Assembly: GCA_031384605.1 (NCBI GenBank)
Contig: JANNAT010000141.1
Span: forward strand, 62,001 to 126,000
Source of the DNA: JANNAT01 sp031384605
GTDB taxonomy: Bacteria; Pseudomonadota; Alphaproteobacteria; Rhodobacterales; Rhodobacteraceae
Length of the DNA stretch: 64,000 nucleotides
Direction: 5' to 3'
Shown: in pieces, positions 35,511 to 44,494 of the stretch
Layout: each line of letters starts with the position of its first letter
How positions within the stretch are numbered: position 1 is the first letter of the stretch
Translations under genes and position numbers: made by a program
The notes under the pieces: model-generated
Database searches by the model: none
Told to the model about the DNA's origin: nothing
What the model saw: the letters and a program-made list of their open reading frames with translations, nothing else

Positions 35511-35572
35511 GTCGCCCTCCAACAAAAATCAGCATTGCGCGGTGGCCGCTGTGAATGCAAGCATACGAGGCA

Positions 35573-36334
35573 TTACAGCTGAATATGGATGTGATCGTCA
35601 TGCCGCGCGGCGCGACAGCCTTGAAAGCGTATTTTCGGATCGGTCAGATCCAAGCGGGTGGCAAGCGGCGGTTCCACGAAGATTTTCCCAACCCGCGGAT
35701 CCGCAGCAAAGATTTTGATCAAGGCTGCGGTGCGAACATCATCCACCGGGCGGTTCGGCCATAAAGGTTGCAGCCAGCCCATATCCCAGCGCAACGTCAG
35801 CCAGACCGGGTTGCAATCCACATCCCTGCCGTTTTCGAATGCGAAATAGCCGATCGGTGATCGGGTTTTGCCGGGCAGATAGGCACCGGCGGCATTGATG
35901 TAGTAAAAAGCGAAATCAAGCTTTTCGCCGTCATCATGTGAAAGATGTGGCATCAACGGCATGCCAGACAAAAATGGAAAACCGCCGTCCAACGCCAAAG
36001 TAACCGTTCCGGGATAAACTTGGGCTATTTCGGTTGCTGCATCGTGTGCGATGGCCGCCAGATCAGGCATGACATAATTGCGCAGTAAGGCGCAGTAGAT
36101 CGGCGATTGCATCTGCAGTGGTGCCCCAAAGCACGGCAGCGGTTCACGGCCAAAACTTGGGGCCAAAGCAAAGGCCAATCCCCAAAGCATCGCGTAGGCC
36201 AAAATGAAAGTCAGTATGCGCCGGCGAAACCGCAGCGCCACCAACCACGCAATGCCGCCGATCTGGGTCAAAAGTGTCAGCAGGATGAAAAGGCAGGCGT
36301 GACGTAAAATTCCCAGCCTAGCCATAATGCGCAA
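35573..36334 (-). CDS. Membrane-anchored LAS-type (M15/M74-like) putative peptidase
   Basis: 253 residues with two N-terminal hydrophobic segments (HACLFILLTLLTQIGGIAWL and ILTFILAYAMLWGLAFALA), then an extracytoplasmic domain. That domain carries SHDDGEKLD, matching the HxxGxxxD zinc half-site of LAS metallopeptidases, and ends with RHDDHIHIQL, matching the HxxHxH-type second half-site of MepA/VanY-like enzymes. This predicts a zinc murein peptidase, a motif-based inference. It overlaps the 3' end of maeB by 17 bases and precedes prpE, but a link to those metabolic genes is not evident. Confidence 0.65.
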   Translation of the reverse strand: MRIMARLGILRHACLFILLTLLTQIGGIAWLVALRFRRRILTFILAYAMLWGLAFALAPSFGREPLPCFGAPLQMQSPIYCALLRNYVMPDLAAIAHDAATEIAQVYPGTVTLALDGGFPFLSGMPLMPHLSHDDGEKLDFAFYYINAAGAYLPGKTRSPIGYFAFENGRDVDCNPVWLTLRWDMGWLQPLWPNRPVDDVRTAALIKIFAADPRVGKIFVEPPLATRLDLTDPKIRFQGCRAARHDDHIHIQL

Positions 36335-38597
36335 CAGGCGTGCCCGCCAAAGCCGAGATGTTCAGCAACCCCCGCACAGTGATCGACGGTGTTACGATAT
36401 GCGCACGGTTGCCCATGCCCATCAGGATCGGCCCCACCTCAAGGCCGCCCGCCTTGAATTTCAGCATGTTGCGCGCGGTGCTGGCGGCATCGGAATAGGC
36501 GAACACCAACACATTCGCCGCCCCTTGCAGCCGCGAGCCGGGGAAAATTCGTGCCCGCAGGTCGGGGTCAAGGGCTGCATCGGCGTTCATCTCGCCTTCA
36601 TAGGTAAAGTCCACCTCAAGTGCGTCCAGAATTTCCAATGCGCCGCGCATCCGCCGCCCGGAATCACTGTCCAGATTGCCAAAACTGGAATGTGAACATA
36701 GGGCCACCTTTGGCATGACCCCAAACCGTTTTGCGTGCCGCACCGCCCCGATCACGGTTTGCGCAATCTGTTCCGCAGTTGGCACCGCATTGACTTGGGT
36801 ATCGGCAATAAACAGCGGCCCATCTTCCAGGATCATCAACGAAAGGGCTGCACGCGGATGCAACCCATCACGCGCCAAAATCTGGCGCACATAGTCCATA
36901 TGCCACAAATACTGGCCAAAAGTGCCGCAGATCATGCTGTCGGCATCGCCACGATGCACGGCAATCGCGGCAATTGCGGTGGTATTGGTGCGCATCACAG
37001 CGCGCGCAATGTCGGGCGTCACTCCGCGCCGCGCCATCAATTCGTGATAGCTGGCCCAATAATCGCGATACCGGATATCGCTTTCGGGGTTCACAATCTC
37101 AAAATCACGGTCGGGCCGAATGGGCAGCCCCGCACGTTCGCAGCGCGTTGCAATCACATCAGGGCGGCCGATCAAAATCGGCTTGTCGGTCATTTCTTCC
37201 AGCATCGCGTTGGCCGCGCGCAAAACGCGTTCATCTTCACCTTCGGCAAAGATAATGCGCCGGCTGACGCTGCGGGCGGCTTCAAACACCGGGCGCATGA
37301 TAAGTGCGGATTTGAACACCGATCCGTCAAGTTTCTGGCGATAGGCGTCAAGATCGGCAATCGGGCGGGTGGCCACCCCGGTTTCCATCGCCGCCTTGGC
37401 AACGGCAGATGCCACAACCCCGATAAGGCGCGGATCGAACGGTTTAGGGATCAGATAATCGGCGCCAAAAGTCAGTTGTTCCCCCTTATAGGCAGCCGCC
37501 GCTTCGGCACTTGTGGTGGCGCGCGCAAGGGCGGCAATTCCGTCGATGCAGGCCAACTCCATCTCGGCATTGATCGTGGTCGCGCCCACATCCAGTGCCC
37601 CGCGAAAAATGAAGGGAAAACACAGCACGTTATTGACCTGATTGGGAAAATCACTGCGACCGGTTGCGATAATCGCATCGGGGGCCACGGCGCGCACGGC
37701 ATCGGGCAGAATTTCGGGCGTTGGATTGGCAAGCGCAAACACAATCGGGCGTTGCGCCATTGTGATGACCATCGCAGGTGTCAAAACGCCGGGTCCAGAC
37801 AGGCCAAGAAACAGATCGGCACCTGTGATAACCTCGGCCAATGTAGCGGCGGTCTGGCCTTGGGCATAATCTGCCTTCTGATCGGTCATTTGATCAATGC
37901 GGCCATGATAAACCAGCCCCGCCAGATCGCACAGCCAGACGTTTTCGCGCCGCACACCCAGCTTCAACAACATGTTCAAACACGCGATTCCCGCCGCCCC
38001 GCCGCCGGTAGACACCACCTTGATCTGATCAAACCGCTTGCCCGCCACATGCAGCGCATTGGTCACGGCGGCCCCAACCACAATAGCCGTGCCGTGTTGA
38101 TCATCGTGGAACACCGGAATTTTCATCCGCTCGCGGCACAATTGTTCAACGATGAAACAATCGGGGGCTTTGATATCTTCCAGATTGATCGCGCCAAAGG
38201 TCGGCTCCAGCGCACAAACAATCGCGGCCAGTTTCACCGGATCGGGCTCGTTCAATTCGATATCGAAACAGTCGATGTTTGCGAACTTCTTGAACAGAAC
38301 CGCCTTGCCCTCCATCACCGGTTTGCTGGCTAAAGGTCCAATGTTTCCAAGACCTAAGACGGCAGTGCCATTGGTGACAACCGCCACCAGATTGCCGCGT
38401 GCGGTATAGCGACTGGCAGTGGCCGGATCGGCCTTGATTTCCAGACAGGCCTCAGCCACGCCGGGCGAATAGGCACGTGACAAATCGCGGCCATTGGCAA
38501 GTGGTTTGGTTGCGCGGATTTCCAACTTGCCGGGCTTGGGAAATTCATGATAATCCAGCGCCTCTTGACGGGCATTGTCGTGCCGAACTTCATCCAT
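36318..38597 (-). CDS. maeB: NADP-dependent malic enzyme with phosphotransacetylase-like domain
   Basis: 759-residue fusion typical of Gram-negative bacteria. The N-terminal malic enzyme (about residues 15-430) decarboxylates malate to pyruvate; it shows SRAYSPGVAEACLEI, FHDDQHGTAIVVGAA and the NADP loop STGGGAAGIACLNML. The C-terminal 330 residues resemble phosphate acetyltransferase (IFAEGEDERVLRAA, ICGTFGQY, FADTQVN-like IADTQVNAVPT) and are normally regulatory, sensing acetyl-CoA. An aaggga lies upstream of the ATG. It is divergent from the bicupin gene. A 532-residue antisense frame over it is a shadow. Confidence 0.95.
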   Translation of the reverse strand: MDEVRHDNARQEALDYHEFPKPGKLEIRATKPLANGRDLSRAYSPGVAEACLEIKADPATASRYTARGNLVAVVTNGTAVLGLGNIGPLASKPVMEGKAVLFKKFANIDCFDIELNEPDPVKLAAIVCALEPTFGAINLEDIKAPDCFIVEQLCRERMKIPVFHDDQHGTAIVVGAAVTNALHVAGKRFDQIKVVSTGGGAAGIACLNMLLKLGVRRENVWLCDLAGLVYHGRIDQMTDQKADYAQGQTAATLAEVITGADLFLGLSGPGVLTPAMVITMAQRPIVFALANPTPEILPDAVRAVAPDAIIATGRSDFPNQVNNVLCFPFIFRGALDVGATTINAEMELACIDGIAALARATTSAEAAAAYKGEQLTFGADYLIPKPFDPRLIGVVASAVAKAAMETGVATRPIADLDAYRQKLDGSVFKSALIMRPVFEAARSVSRRIIFAEGEDERVLRAANAMLEEMTDKPILIGRPDVIATRCERAGLPIRPDRDFEIVNPESDIRYRDYWASYHELMARRGVTPDIARAVMRTNTTAIAAIAVHRGDADSMICGTFGQYLWHMDYVRQILARDGLHPRAALSLMILEDGPLFIADTQVNAVPTAEQIAQTVIGAVRHAKRFGVMPKVALCSHSSFGNLDSDSGRRMRGALEILDALEVDFTYEGEMNADAALDPDLRARIFPGSRLQGAANVLVFAYSDAASTARNMLKFKAGGLEVGPILMGMGNRAHIVTPSITVRGLLNISALAGTPVAHYG

Positions 38598-38738
38598 GTG
38601 CTGCTTCCCTTAAAATTTGGTTTAGTATTAAACTATATTTTTACGCAAGCCAACACCGAGCCCAAGCTGCGATGCCACACCGCTTCTTGCAAATCGGCAT
38701 CCTTGCCGCCAGTCTGGCGCAAAGCCGGAAGGATTGCC

Positions 38739-39818
38739 ATGACTGACACACGCGCCGAAGTTCGCCTGCCCACGCAAGAGCTGCGCGATGATCTGCCGTT
38801 TTACACCAAAGTCTTAAAGATGCGTTTGGATATGATTTATCCGGCGGATAACCCGCAGGTGGCGGTGCTGTCGGGGCACGGCCTGCGCATTCGTATCCAG
38901 AAGGGTGCTGCGGAATCCCCCGGCACTTTGCGCATTCTGACAGATGATCCTGATGGTTTTGCAGGCGGCGCGCGGCACCTGACTGCCCCGAATGGCACAA
39001 TGATAGAGATTGACGACCTGCACCCGGCCTTGATCCAGCCCGCCACCGAACATGCCTTTGTCGTGCGCCGTCTGGCCGATCAGGCCCCGTGGGTGGTGGG
39101 CCGGGCGGGGATGTCGTACCGCGATCTGATCCCGTCGCGCTTGGGCGGTGCGATGATTGCCAGCCACATTCGCGTGCCTGATGGGCCGGTTCCCGATATG
39201 GTGCATTTTCACAAAGTCGGCTTTCAGCTGATCTTTTGTGTCGCGGGCTGGGTGGATGTTTTGTATGAAGATCAAGGCGATATCTTGCGGATTGCGGCGG
39301 GTGATTGCTTTATCCAGCCCCCGGGCATTCGCCACAAAGTGCTGCACTCCGAAGGCGTTCAGGTGGTCGAAATCGGTGTGCCTGCCGATCATGTTACCGA
39401 AATTGACCATGATATGGCGTTGCCCACACCGCATTTGCGGCCTGACCGAGAATGGGACGGTCAGCGGTTTGTGCACAACATCGGGGCCTCAGGCAGCTAT
39501 CATCCTTTCCGCATTCCGGGGTTCGACGCCCGCGATACAACCATCAACGCCAATACCAAGGGCGTCGCCTCGGTGATGGTCGCCCGCCCCAATGGCACCC
39601 CCGCCCCTTGGACCAAACACAGTGGCGATATCTTGTTTACCTTCGTCATCGCGGGTGAGATGACATTGGAAGGCCAAGGCAAAGACCCCTACCGGCTGTC
39701 TCCCGGCGATGCTTTCGTCATTCCGCCTGATATGGCCACGCGCTACACAGATACAACGCCCGATCTGCAACTGCTCGAAGTCTCCCTGCCCGGCAATCCA
39801 CCAACAACCGTGCTCTAA
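38739..39818 (+). CDS. VOC-like plus double-cupin protein
   Basis: 359 residues. The N-terminal 70 residues (ELRDDLPFYTKVLKMRLDMI...GHGLRIRIQKG) look like half of a glyoxalase/VOC domain. Two cupins follow: the first about 140-240 (VHFHKVGFQLIFCVAGWVDV, PPGIRHKVLHSEG), the second about 285-355 (ILFTFVIAGEMTLEGQG, LSPGDAFVIPPDMATRY). The first cupin keeps His residues that could bind metal. The ATG at 38739 has ggaagga in front; the frame is open further upstream. Function unknown; a small-molecule dioxygenase, isomerase or binding role is possible. Confidence 0.8.
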   Translation: MTDTRAEVRLPTQELRDDLPFYTKVLKMRLDMIYPADNPQVAVLSGHGLRIRIQKGAAESPGTLRILTDDPDGFAGGARHLTAPNGTMIEIDDLHPALIQPATEHAFVVRRLADQAPWVVGRAGMSYRDLIPSRLGGAMIASHIRVPDGPVPDMVHFHKVGFQLIFCVAGWVDVLYEDQGDILRIAAGDCFIQPPGIRHKVLHSEGVQVVEIGVPADHVTEIDHDMALPTPHLRPDREWDGQRFVHNIGASGSYHPFRIPGFDARDTTINANTKGVASVMVARPNGTPAPWTKHSGDILFTFVIAGEMTLEGQGKDPYRLSPGDAFVIPPDMATRYTDTTPDLQLLEVSLPGNPPTTVL

Positions 39819-39820
39819 CC

Positions 39821-39880
39821 CTTTCATTTTGGCGCAAATACTCCGGGGGTCCGGGGGCTGGCCCCCGGCTGGGGGGGCAA
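39821..39880 (+). repeat. GC-rich intergenic repeat, copy C
   Basis: ttcattttgg (39823-39832) then gcaaatactcc and a ccggggg-ctgg-cccccgg hairpin (39851-39868). Same layout as copies at 7741 and 11082, here between two plus-strand genes, just before the cdd ribosome binding site. Confidence 0.6.
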
Positions 39881-39899
39881 AACCACACATGAGGATTAT

Positions 39900-40307
39900 A
39901 TGCCGCTTTTGTCCGCCGCCACCAAAGTTCGCCAGCGCGCCTATGCGCCCTATTCCCGGTTCCAAGTCGGCGCGGCCATCCTGTCGGTCGAAGGCCGCAT
40001 TCACATCGGGTGCAACGTTGAAAATGTCGCCTATCCCGAAGGCACCTGCGCCGAGGCGGGTGCAATTGCGGCGATGATTGCGGCGGGTGATACCCGGATT
40101 GCGGAAATTCTGGTGATTGCCGACAGTCCCGATCCGGTGCCCCCCTGCGGCGGGTGTCGGCAGAAAATTGCGGAATTTTCTGCCCCTGACGTTGTGGTGA
40201 CCCTTTGCACCACAGACGGTAAAACCAAATCCATGACCGTCGCAGATCTGCTGCCGGGGGTGTTCACCGCCGCCCACATGGCCAAAACCACGCAAAGCCC
40301 AACCTGA
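39900..40307 (+). CDS. cdd: Cytidine deaminase
   Basis: 135-residue homotetramer-type cytidine deaminase that converts (deoxy)cytidine to (deoxy)uridine. The zinc site is CAEAGAIAAM (Cys-Ala-Glu) plus PCGGCRQKIAEF (two Cys). AYAPYSRFQVGAAI binds the nucleoside. gagga precedes the ATG. First gene of a five-gene nucleoside salvage operon; its stop overlaps the deoA start by one base. Confidence 0.95.
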   Translation: MPLLSAATKVRQRAYAPYSRFQVGAAILSVEGRIHIGCNVENVAYPEGTCAEAGAIAAMIAAGDTRIAEILVIADSPDPVPPCGGCRQKIAEFSAPDVVVTLCTTDGKTKSMTVADLLPGVFTAAHMAKTTQSPT

Positions 40308-41614
40308 TGGATGCCCGCGCGATCATTACCAACCTGCGTGATGGCGGGCAGCCGTCTGGCGACGAATTGCGCTGGTTTGCGGCGGGGTTGGCATCTGGCG
40401 TTGTCAGCGACGCCCAAGCCGGGGCGTTCGCCATGGCGGTCTTGCTGAAAGGTCTTGATCAGGCGGGCTGTATCGCGCTGACCCGCGCAATGCGCGATTC
40501 CGGGTCAGTGCTGCGTTGGGATATGCCCGGTCCGGTGTTGGACAAACATTCCACAGGCGGTATCGGCGATTGCGTGTCTTTGATGCTGGCACCGGCGCTG
40601 GCAGCCTGCGGGGCGTATGTGCCGATGATTTCGGGGCGCGGGTTGGGGCATACCGGCGGCACGCTAGACAAATTGGAATCGATTCCCGGCTTTCGCACCG
40701 GGTTATCCCAAGACCAGTTGACCCGGCAGTTGCGCGATGTCGGATGCGCCATCGTGTCGGCATCGGCCGAGATTGCCCCCGCTGATCGCCGCCTTTATGC
40801 CATTCGTGATGTGACGGGCACGGTGGAATCGGTGGAACTGATCACAGCCTCGATCTTGTCGAAAAAGCTGGCGGCAGGGCTGGAGGCGCTGGTGCTGGAT
40901 GTCAAATGCGGTTCTGGCGCGTTTATGAAAACGCTGGCAAGTGCGGAAACCTTGGCGCGATCACTTGTTGCGGTAGCGCAGGGCGCGGGGTGTATGACCA
41001 CCGCGCTGATCACCGATATGAGCCAACCTTTGGCAACGGCGGCAGGCAATGCTTTGGAAGTGATCGAGGTGATGGAAACCTTGACGGGCACCTCGGTGAA
41101 CACCGCGCTGTGGGATATCACGGCGGCGCTGGGCGGTGAGGCGTTGGCGCTGGGCGGGTTGGCTGCGGACCCTACAGATGGGCTGCGGCGCATTGAAAAC
41201 GCGTTATCATCGGGGGATGCTGCCGAATGGTTTGGTCGCATGGTCAAGGCGCAAGGGGGCCCCGGCGATTTTGTTGAACGCTGGCCAGACCGGCTGCCCG
41301 CCGCCACCGTGATCCGCGAAGTGCCGAATCTGTCAACGGGGTACGTGCGCGCGATTGACGGTCAGGTTCTGGGGCTGGCCGTAGTGGCTTTGGGCGGCGG
41401 GCGGCAGCGCGAGGGGGATAAGCTGAACCTGTCGGTGGGGCTGTCGGATCTGGCGGGCATTGGGGAAGATATTGGCGCGGGCGATCCTTTGTGCATGGTG
41501 CATGCGGCAACCGAAGCACAAGCCGAAGCTGCGATTGCCGCTGTGCAATCGGCCTACCATCTGGGGGCCGATGCGCCGCTTGATCCGGCGCTGATCCTCA
41601 AAAGGATTGCCTGA
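40307..41614 (+). CDS. deoA: Thymidine phosphorylase
   Basis: 435-residue enzyme that splits thymidine to thymine and deoxyribose 1-phosphate. Family features are WDMPGPVLDKHSTGGIGDCVSLMLAP, SGRGLGHTGGTLDKLESIPGF and VDSVELITASILSKKLAAGLE-like VESVELITASILSKKLAAG. Length is normal. It overlaps cdd by one base and is followed immediately by deoB. Confidence 0.95.
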   Translation: MDARAIITNLRDGGQPSGDELRWFAAGLASGVVSDAQAGAFAMAVLLKGLDQAGCIALTRAMRDSGSVLRWDMPGPVLDKHSTGGIGDCVSLMLAPALAACGAYVPMISGRGLGHTGGTLDKLESIPGFRTGLSQDQLTRQLRDVGCAIVSASAEIAPADRRLYAIRDVTGTVESVELITASILSKKLAAGLEALVLDVKCGSGAFMKTLASAETLARSLVAVAQGAGCMTTALITDMSQPLATAAGNALEVIEVMETLTGTSVNTALWDITAALGGEALALGGLAADPTDGLRRIENALSSGDAAEWFGRMVKAQGGPGDFVERWPDRLPAATVIREVPNLSTGYVRAIDGQVLGLAVVALGGGRQREGDKLNLSVGLSDLAGIGEDIGAGDPLCMVHAATEAQAEAAIAAVQSAYHLGADAPLDPALILKRIA

Positions 41615-42811
41615 ATGGCACGGGCGTTTTTGATTGTGATGGATTCCGTGGGCTGCGGCGGCGCGCCTGACGCTGCTGCATTTGGCGACGCGGGGGCGAA
41701 TACGTTGGCCCATATCGCGCGCGAATGTGCCTGGGGCCGTGCAGATACGGGCCGCTTTGGTTTGTTGAAGCTGCCGCATCTGGATGCTTTGGGGCTGGGG
41801 GCTGCGGTGCGATTGGCGTCGGGTGACGCCACGCCGGGGCTGGACGCAGTGCCGTTGGGCCGCTGGGGGGCCGCAACCGAAGTGTCAAATGGCAAAGATA
41901 CGCCATCTGGGCATTGGGAGTTGGCAGGCGTGCCGGTGCCGTGGGACTGGACCTATTTTCCCGAAACGGTGCCCGCGTTTCCGCCCGATCTGGTGGCTAT
42001 GGTCTGCCAATTGGCAGGCACCAGCGCGATATTGGGCAATTGCTACGCATCCGGCATCCCGATCATAGCGGCCCATTTTGACGCCCATCTGCGCACGGGC
42101 TGGCCGATTTGTTATACATCGGCCGACAGTGTTTTCCAGATTGCAGCACATGAGGAAACCTTTGGGCTGGACCGGTTGTTGAAACTTTGCGCCGATCTTG
42201 CGCCAACCTTGCATGCAATGCGGGTGGGTCGGGTGATTGCGCGGCCCTTCATTGGAACCGCGACGGATTTCAAACGCACCGCCAACCGGCACGACTATGC
42301 GATGGACCCGCCCGCGCCAACTTTGTTGGAATGGGTGGCGGGTGCGGGCCGGACCACCCATGCGATTGGCAAGATCGGCGATATTTTTTCGATGAAGGGC
42401 ATAGGCGCGCTGCATAAGGGAAAATCGGATGCTGACCTTTTCGATCATTTGGATCGGTTAGAGGGTGAAGCCGAGGATGGTTCTTTGACATTCGCCAACT
42501 TTGTTGAATTTGACAGCCTTTATGGCCATCCCCGCGATGTGGCAGGCTACGCCCGCGCGCTGGAATGGTTTGATGGCCGTGTTGGCGCATTGCTGCCGCG
42601 CTTGCGCCCTGATGATCTGATGATTTTTACTGCCGATCACGGCAATGATCCTACTTGGCGCGGTACCGAACACACCCGGGAACGCGTGCCAGTCCTGTGC
42701 GCGGGTGCGGGGGTCGGGACCATCGGGCATTGCGCTTTTGTCGATGTCGCGGCGTCGGTTGCGGCGCATTTGGGTATACCGGGCCAAGGGTTAGGGAAAA
42801 ATTTTATATGA
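41615..42811 (+). CDS. deoB: Phosphopentomutase
   Basis: 398-residue alkaline-phosphatase-superfamily mutase that turns (deoxy)ribose 1-phosphate into the 5-phosphate. The N-terminal metal site region is FLIVMDSVGCGGAPDAA, and the C-terminal FTADHGNDPTWRGTEHTRERVPVL binds manganese. It receives the product of DeoA. Start codon abuts the deoA stop; its own stop overlaps the add start (ATGA). Confidence 0.95.
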   Translation: MARAFLIVMDSVGCGGAPDAAAFGDAGANTLAHIARECAWGRADTGRFGLLKLPHLDALGLGAAVRLASGDATPGLDAVPLGRWGAATEVSNGKDTPSGHWELAGVPVPWDWTYFPETVPAFPPDLVAMVCQLAGTSAILGNCYASGIPIIAAHFDAHLRTGWPICYTSADSVFQIAAHEETFGLDRLLKLCADLAPTLHAMRVGRVIARPFIGTATDFKRTANRHDYAMDPPAPTLLEWVAGAGRTTHAIGKIGDIFSMKGIGALHKGKSDADLFDHLDRLEGEAEDGSLTFANFVEFDSLYGHPRDVAGYARALEWFDGRVGALLPRLRPDDLMIFTADHGNDPTWRGTEHTRERVPVLCAGAGVGTIGHCAFVDVAASVAAHLGIPGQGLGKNFI

Positions 42812-43800
42812 CAATCAATGCGTTGCCAAAAATTGAATTGCACCTTCATCTGGAGGGCGGCGCACCGCCGGCGTTTATCCGGGGTTTGGCGAAAGAGAAA
42901 AAGATTGATCTTTCGGGCATTTTCAATGAACAGGGCGGCTATAAATTCACCGATTTCTGGAATTTCCTCAAAGTTTATGAGGCCGCTACCGAAACTCTGC
43001 AACGCCCCGAAGATTTCTATCGCCTGACGCTGGCCGTGCTGGAAGAAAGTGCTGCAAGCGGCGTGATTTACACGGAAACGTTCTTGTCGCCAGATTTTTG
43101 TGGTGGCCGCGACATTGGCGCGTGGCGCGAATATCTGCATGCCATCCGTGAGGCCGCCGATAAGGCAGAGGCCACCATGGGCATCACTTTGCGGGGCATC
43201 ATCACCTGCATTCGCCATTTCGGCCCCGAAAAGGCGCGGCAAACCGCACGCTGCGCGGCGGAAACGGCTGGCGATTTCATCGTTGGCTTTGGTATTGCTG
43301 GTGATGAAAAGATCGGCGCGCCCAAAGATTTCTTGTGGTCTTTTGACGCCGCGCGCGAGGCCGGGTTGCGCATCACGGCGCACGCCGGCGAATGGGGCGG
43401 GCCGCAATCGGTGCGCGATGCGATCCATGATCTGGGGGCGGAACGCATCGGCCATGGCGTGCGGGCGATTGAAGATCTGGCGCTGGTCGATGAGATTGCC
43501 GAACGCGGTATTGTGCTGGAAGTATGCCCCGGGTCAAACGTAGCCCTTGGCCTGTACCCGAATTTCCGCGCCCATCCCATCGGTCAGATGTATGATCGCG
43601 GGGTTAAAGTGACGATCAGCACCGACGATCCGCCGTTTTTTCACACCACCATGGCGCGCGAATATGACATGCTGAACCGCGCGTTTGACTGGGACGAAGG
43701 GGTTTTCGCAAAGATCGCCCGCACCTCGCTTGACGCGGCGTTCTGTGACGCCGATACGAAGGCGCGTATCCTTAAGACATTGGAGCCCGGCAATGCTTGA
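42808..43800 (+). CDS. add: Adenosine deaminase
   Basis: 330-residue amidohydrolase that converts (deoxy)adenosine to (deoxy)inosine. Zinc ligands and active site are visible in LPKIELHLHLEGG, TAHAGEWGGP, ERIGHGVRAIED and STDDPPFFHTTM. The ATG at 42808 overlaps the deoB stop; the frame is open 51 codons upstream inside deoB and is not used. Fourth gene of the salvage operon; it overlaps upp by 8 bases. Confidence 0.95.
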   Translation: MTINALPKIELHLHLEGGAPPAFIRGLAKEKKIDLSGIFNEQGGYKFTDFWNFLKVYEAATETLQRPEDFYRLTLAVLEESAASGVIYTETFLSPDFCGGRDIGAWREYLHAIREAADKAEATMGITLRGIITCIRHFGPEKARQTARCAAETAGDFIVGFGIAGDEKIGAPKDFLWSFDAAREAGLRITAHAGEWGGPQSVRDAIHDLGAERIGHGVRAIEDLALVDEIAERGIVLEVCPGSNVALGLYPNFRAHPIGQMYDRGVKVTISTDDPPFFHTTMAREYDMLNRAFDWDEGVFAKIARTSLDAAFCDADTKARILKTLEPGNA

Positions 43801-44425
43801 TCATCTGACCGTCGTGTCGCACCCCCTTGTGCAGCATAAACTGACCCTTATGCGCGAAAAAGACACCTCGACCGCCAGTTTCCGCAAACTGCTGCGCGAG
43901 ATTAGTTTGCTGCTGGCCTATGAAGTTACGCGCGAATTGCCGATGACCACCAAGCGGATTGAAACGCCGCTGGAGCCAATGGACGCCCCGGCGATTGATG
44001 GTAAAAAACTGGCGCTAATCTCGATCTTGCGGGCGGGCAATGGGCTGCTGGATGGCATTCTGGAACTGATCCCGGCGGCGCGGGTGGGGTTTGTGGGCCT
44101 ATACCGTGATCCCGAAACCCTGCAACCCGTTCAATATTATTGCAAACTGCCCGATCAGTTGGAAGACCGCATTTCCATCGTGGTTGATCCAATGCTGGCC
44201 ACTGGCAATTCATCAGTGGCGGCGATTACCCTTTTGAAACAGTCCGGTGCCAAAAACATCCGGTTTTTGTGTCTTTTGGCCGCGCCCGAAGGCATTGCGC
44301 GGATGAAAGAAGCCCATCCAGACGTGCCGATTGTCACAGCGGCGGTAGACAGCCACCTGAATGACCATGGATATATTGTTCCTGGCCTAGGGGATGCGGG
44401 CGACCGTATGTTTGGCACTAAATAA
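43793..44425 (+). CDS. upp: Uracil phosphoribosyltransferase
   Basis: 210-residue enzyme that makes UMP from uracil and PRPP. Typical parts are VVSHPLVQHKLTLMREKDTST, ISILRAGNGLLDGIL, the PRPP loop VVDPMLATGNSS and YIVPGLGDAGDRMFGT. The ATG at 43793 lies inside the end of add. Last gene of the operon; a terminator hairpin includes its stop codon region. Confidence 0.96.
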   Translation: MLDHLTVVSHPLVQHKLTLMREKDTSTASFRKLLREISLLLAYEVTRELPMTTKRIETPLEPMDAPAIDGKKLALISILRAGNGLLDGILELIPAARVGFVGLYRDPETLQPVQYYCKLPDQLEDRISIVVDPMLATGNSSVAAITLLKQSGAKNIRFLCLLAAPEGIARMKEAHPDVPIVTAAVDSHLNDHGYIVPGLGDAGDRMFGTK

Positions 44426-44442
44426 GGGGGCTTACCCCTTTA
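44424..44442 (+). terminator. Terminator-like hairpin after upp
   Basis: aagggg-gctta-cccctt followed by tac; it begins at the upp stop codon. Short T-run, so moderate strength. Confidence 0.5.
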
Positions 44443-44494
44443 CTTGAACACAATCCTGACGCATTCTGCCCATTGATGCTGCTTGGGGGTGGTT

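Noticed and set aside
36735..38333. 532-codon open frame antisense to maeB
   Set aside because: The minus-strand frame is clearly maeB with full domain motifs; the plus frame has no recognisable domain and is a codon-bias shadow.
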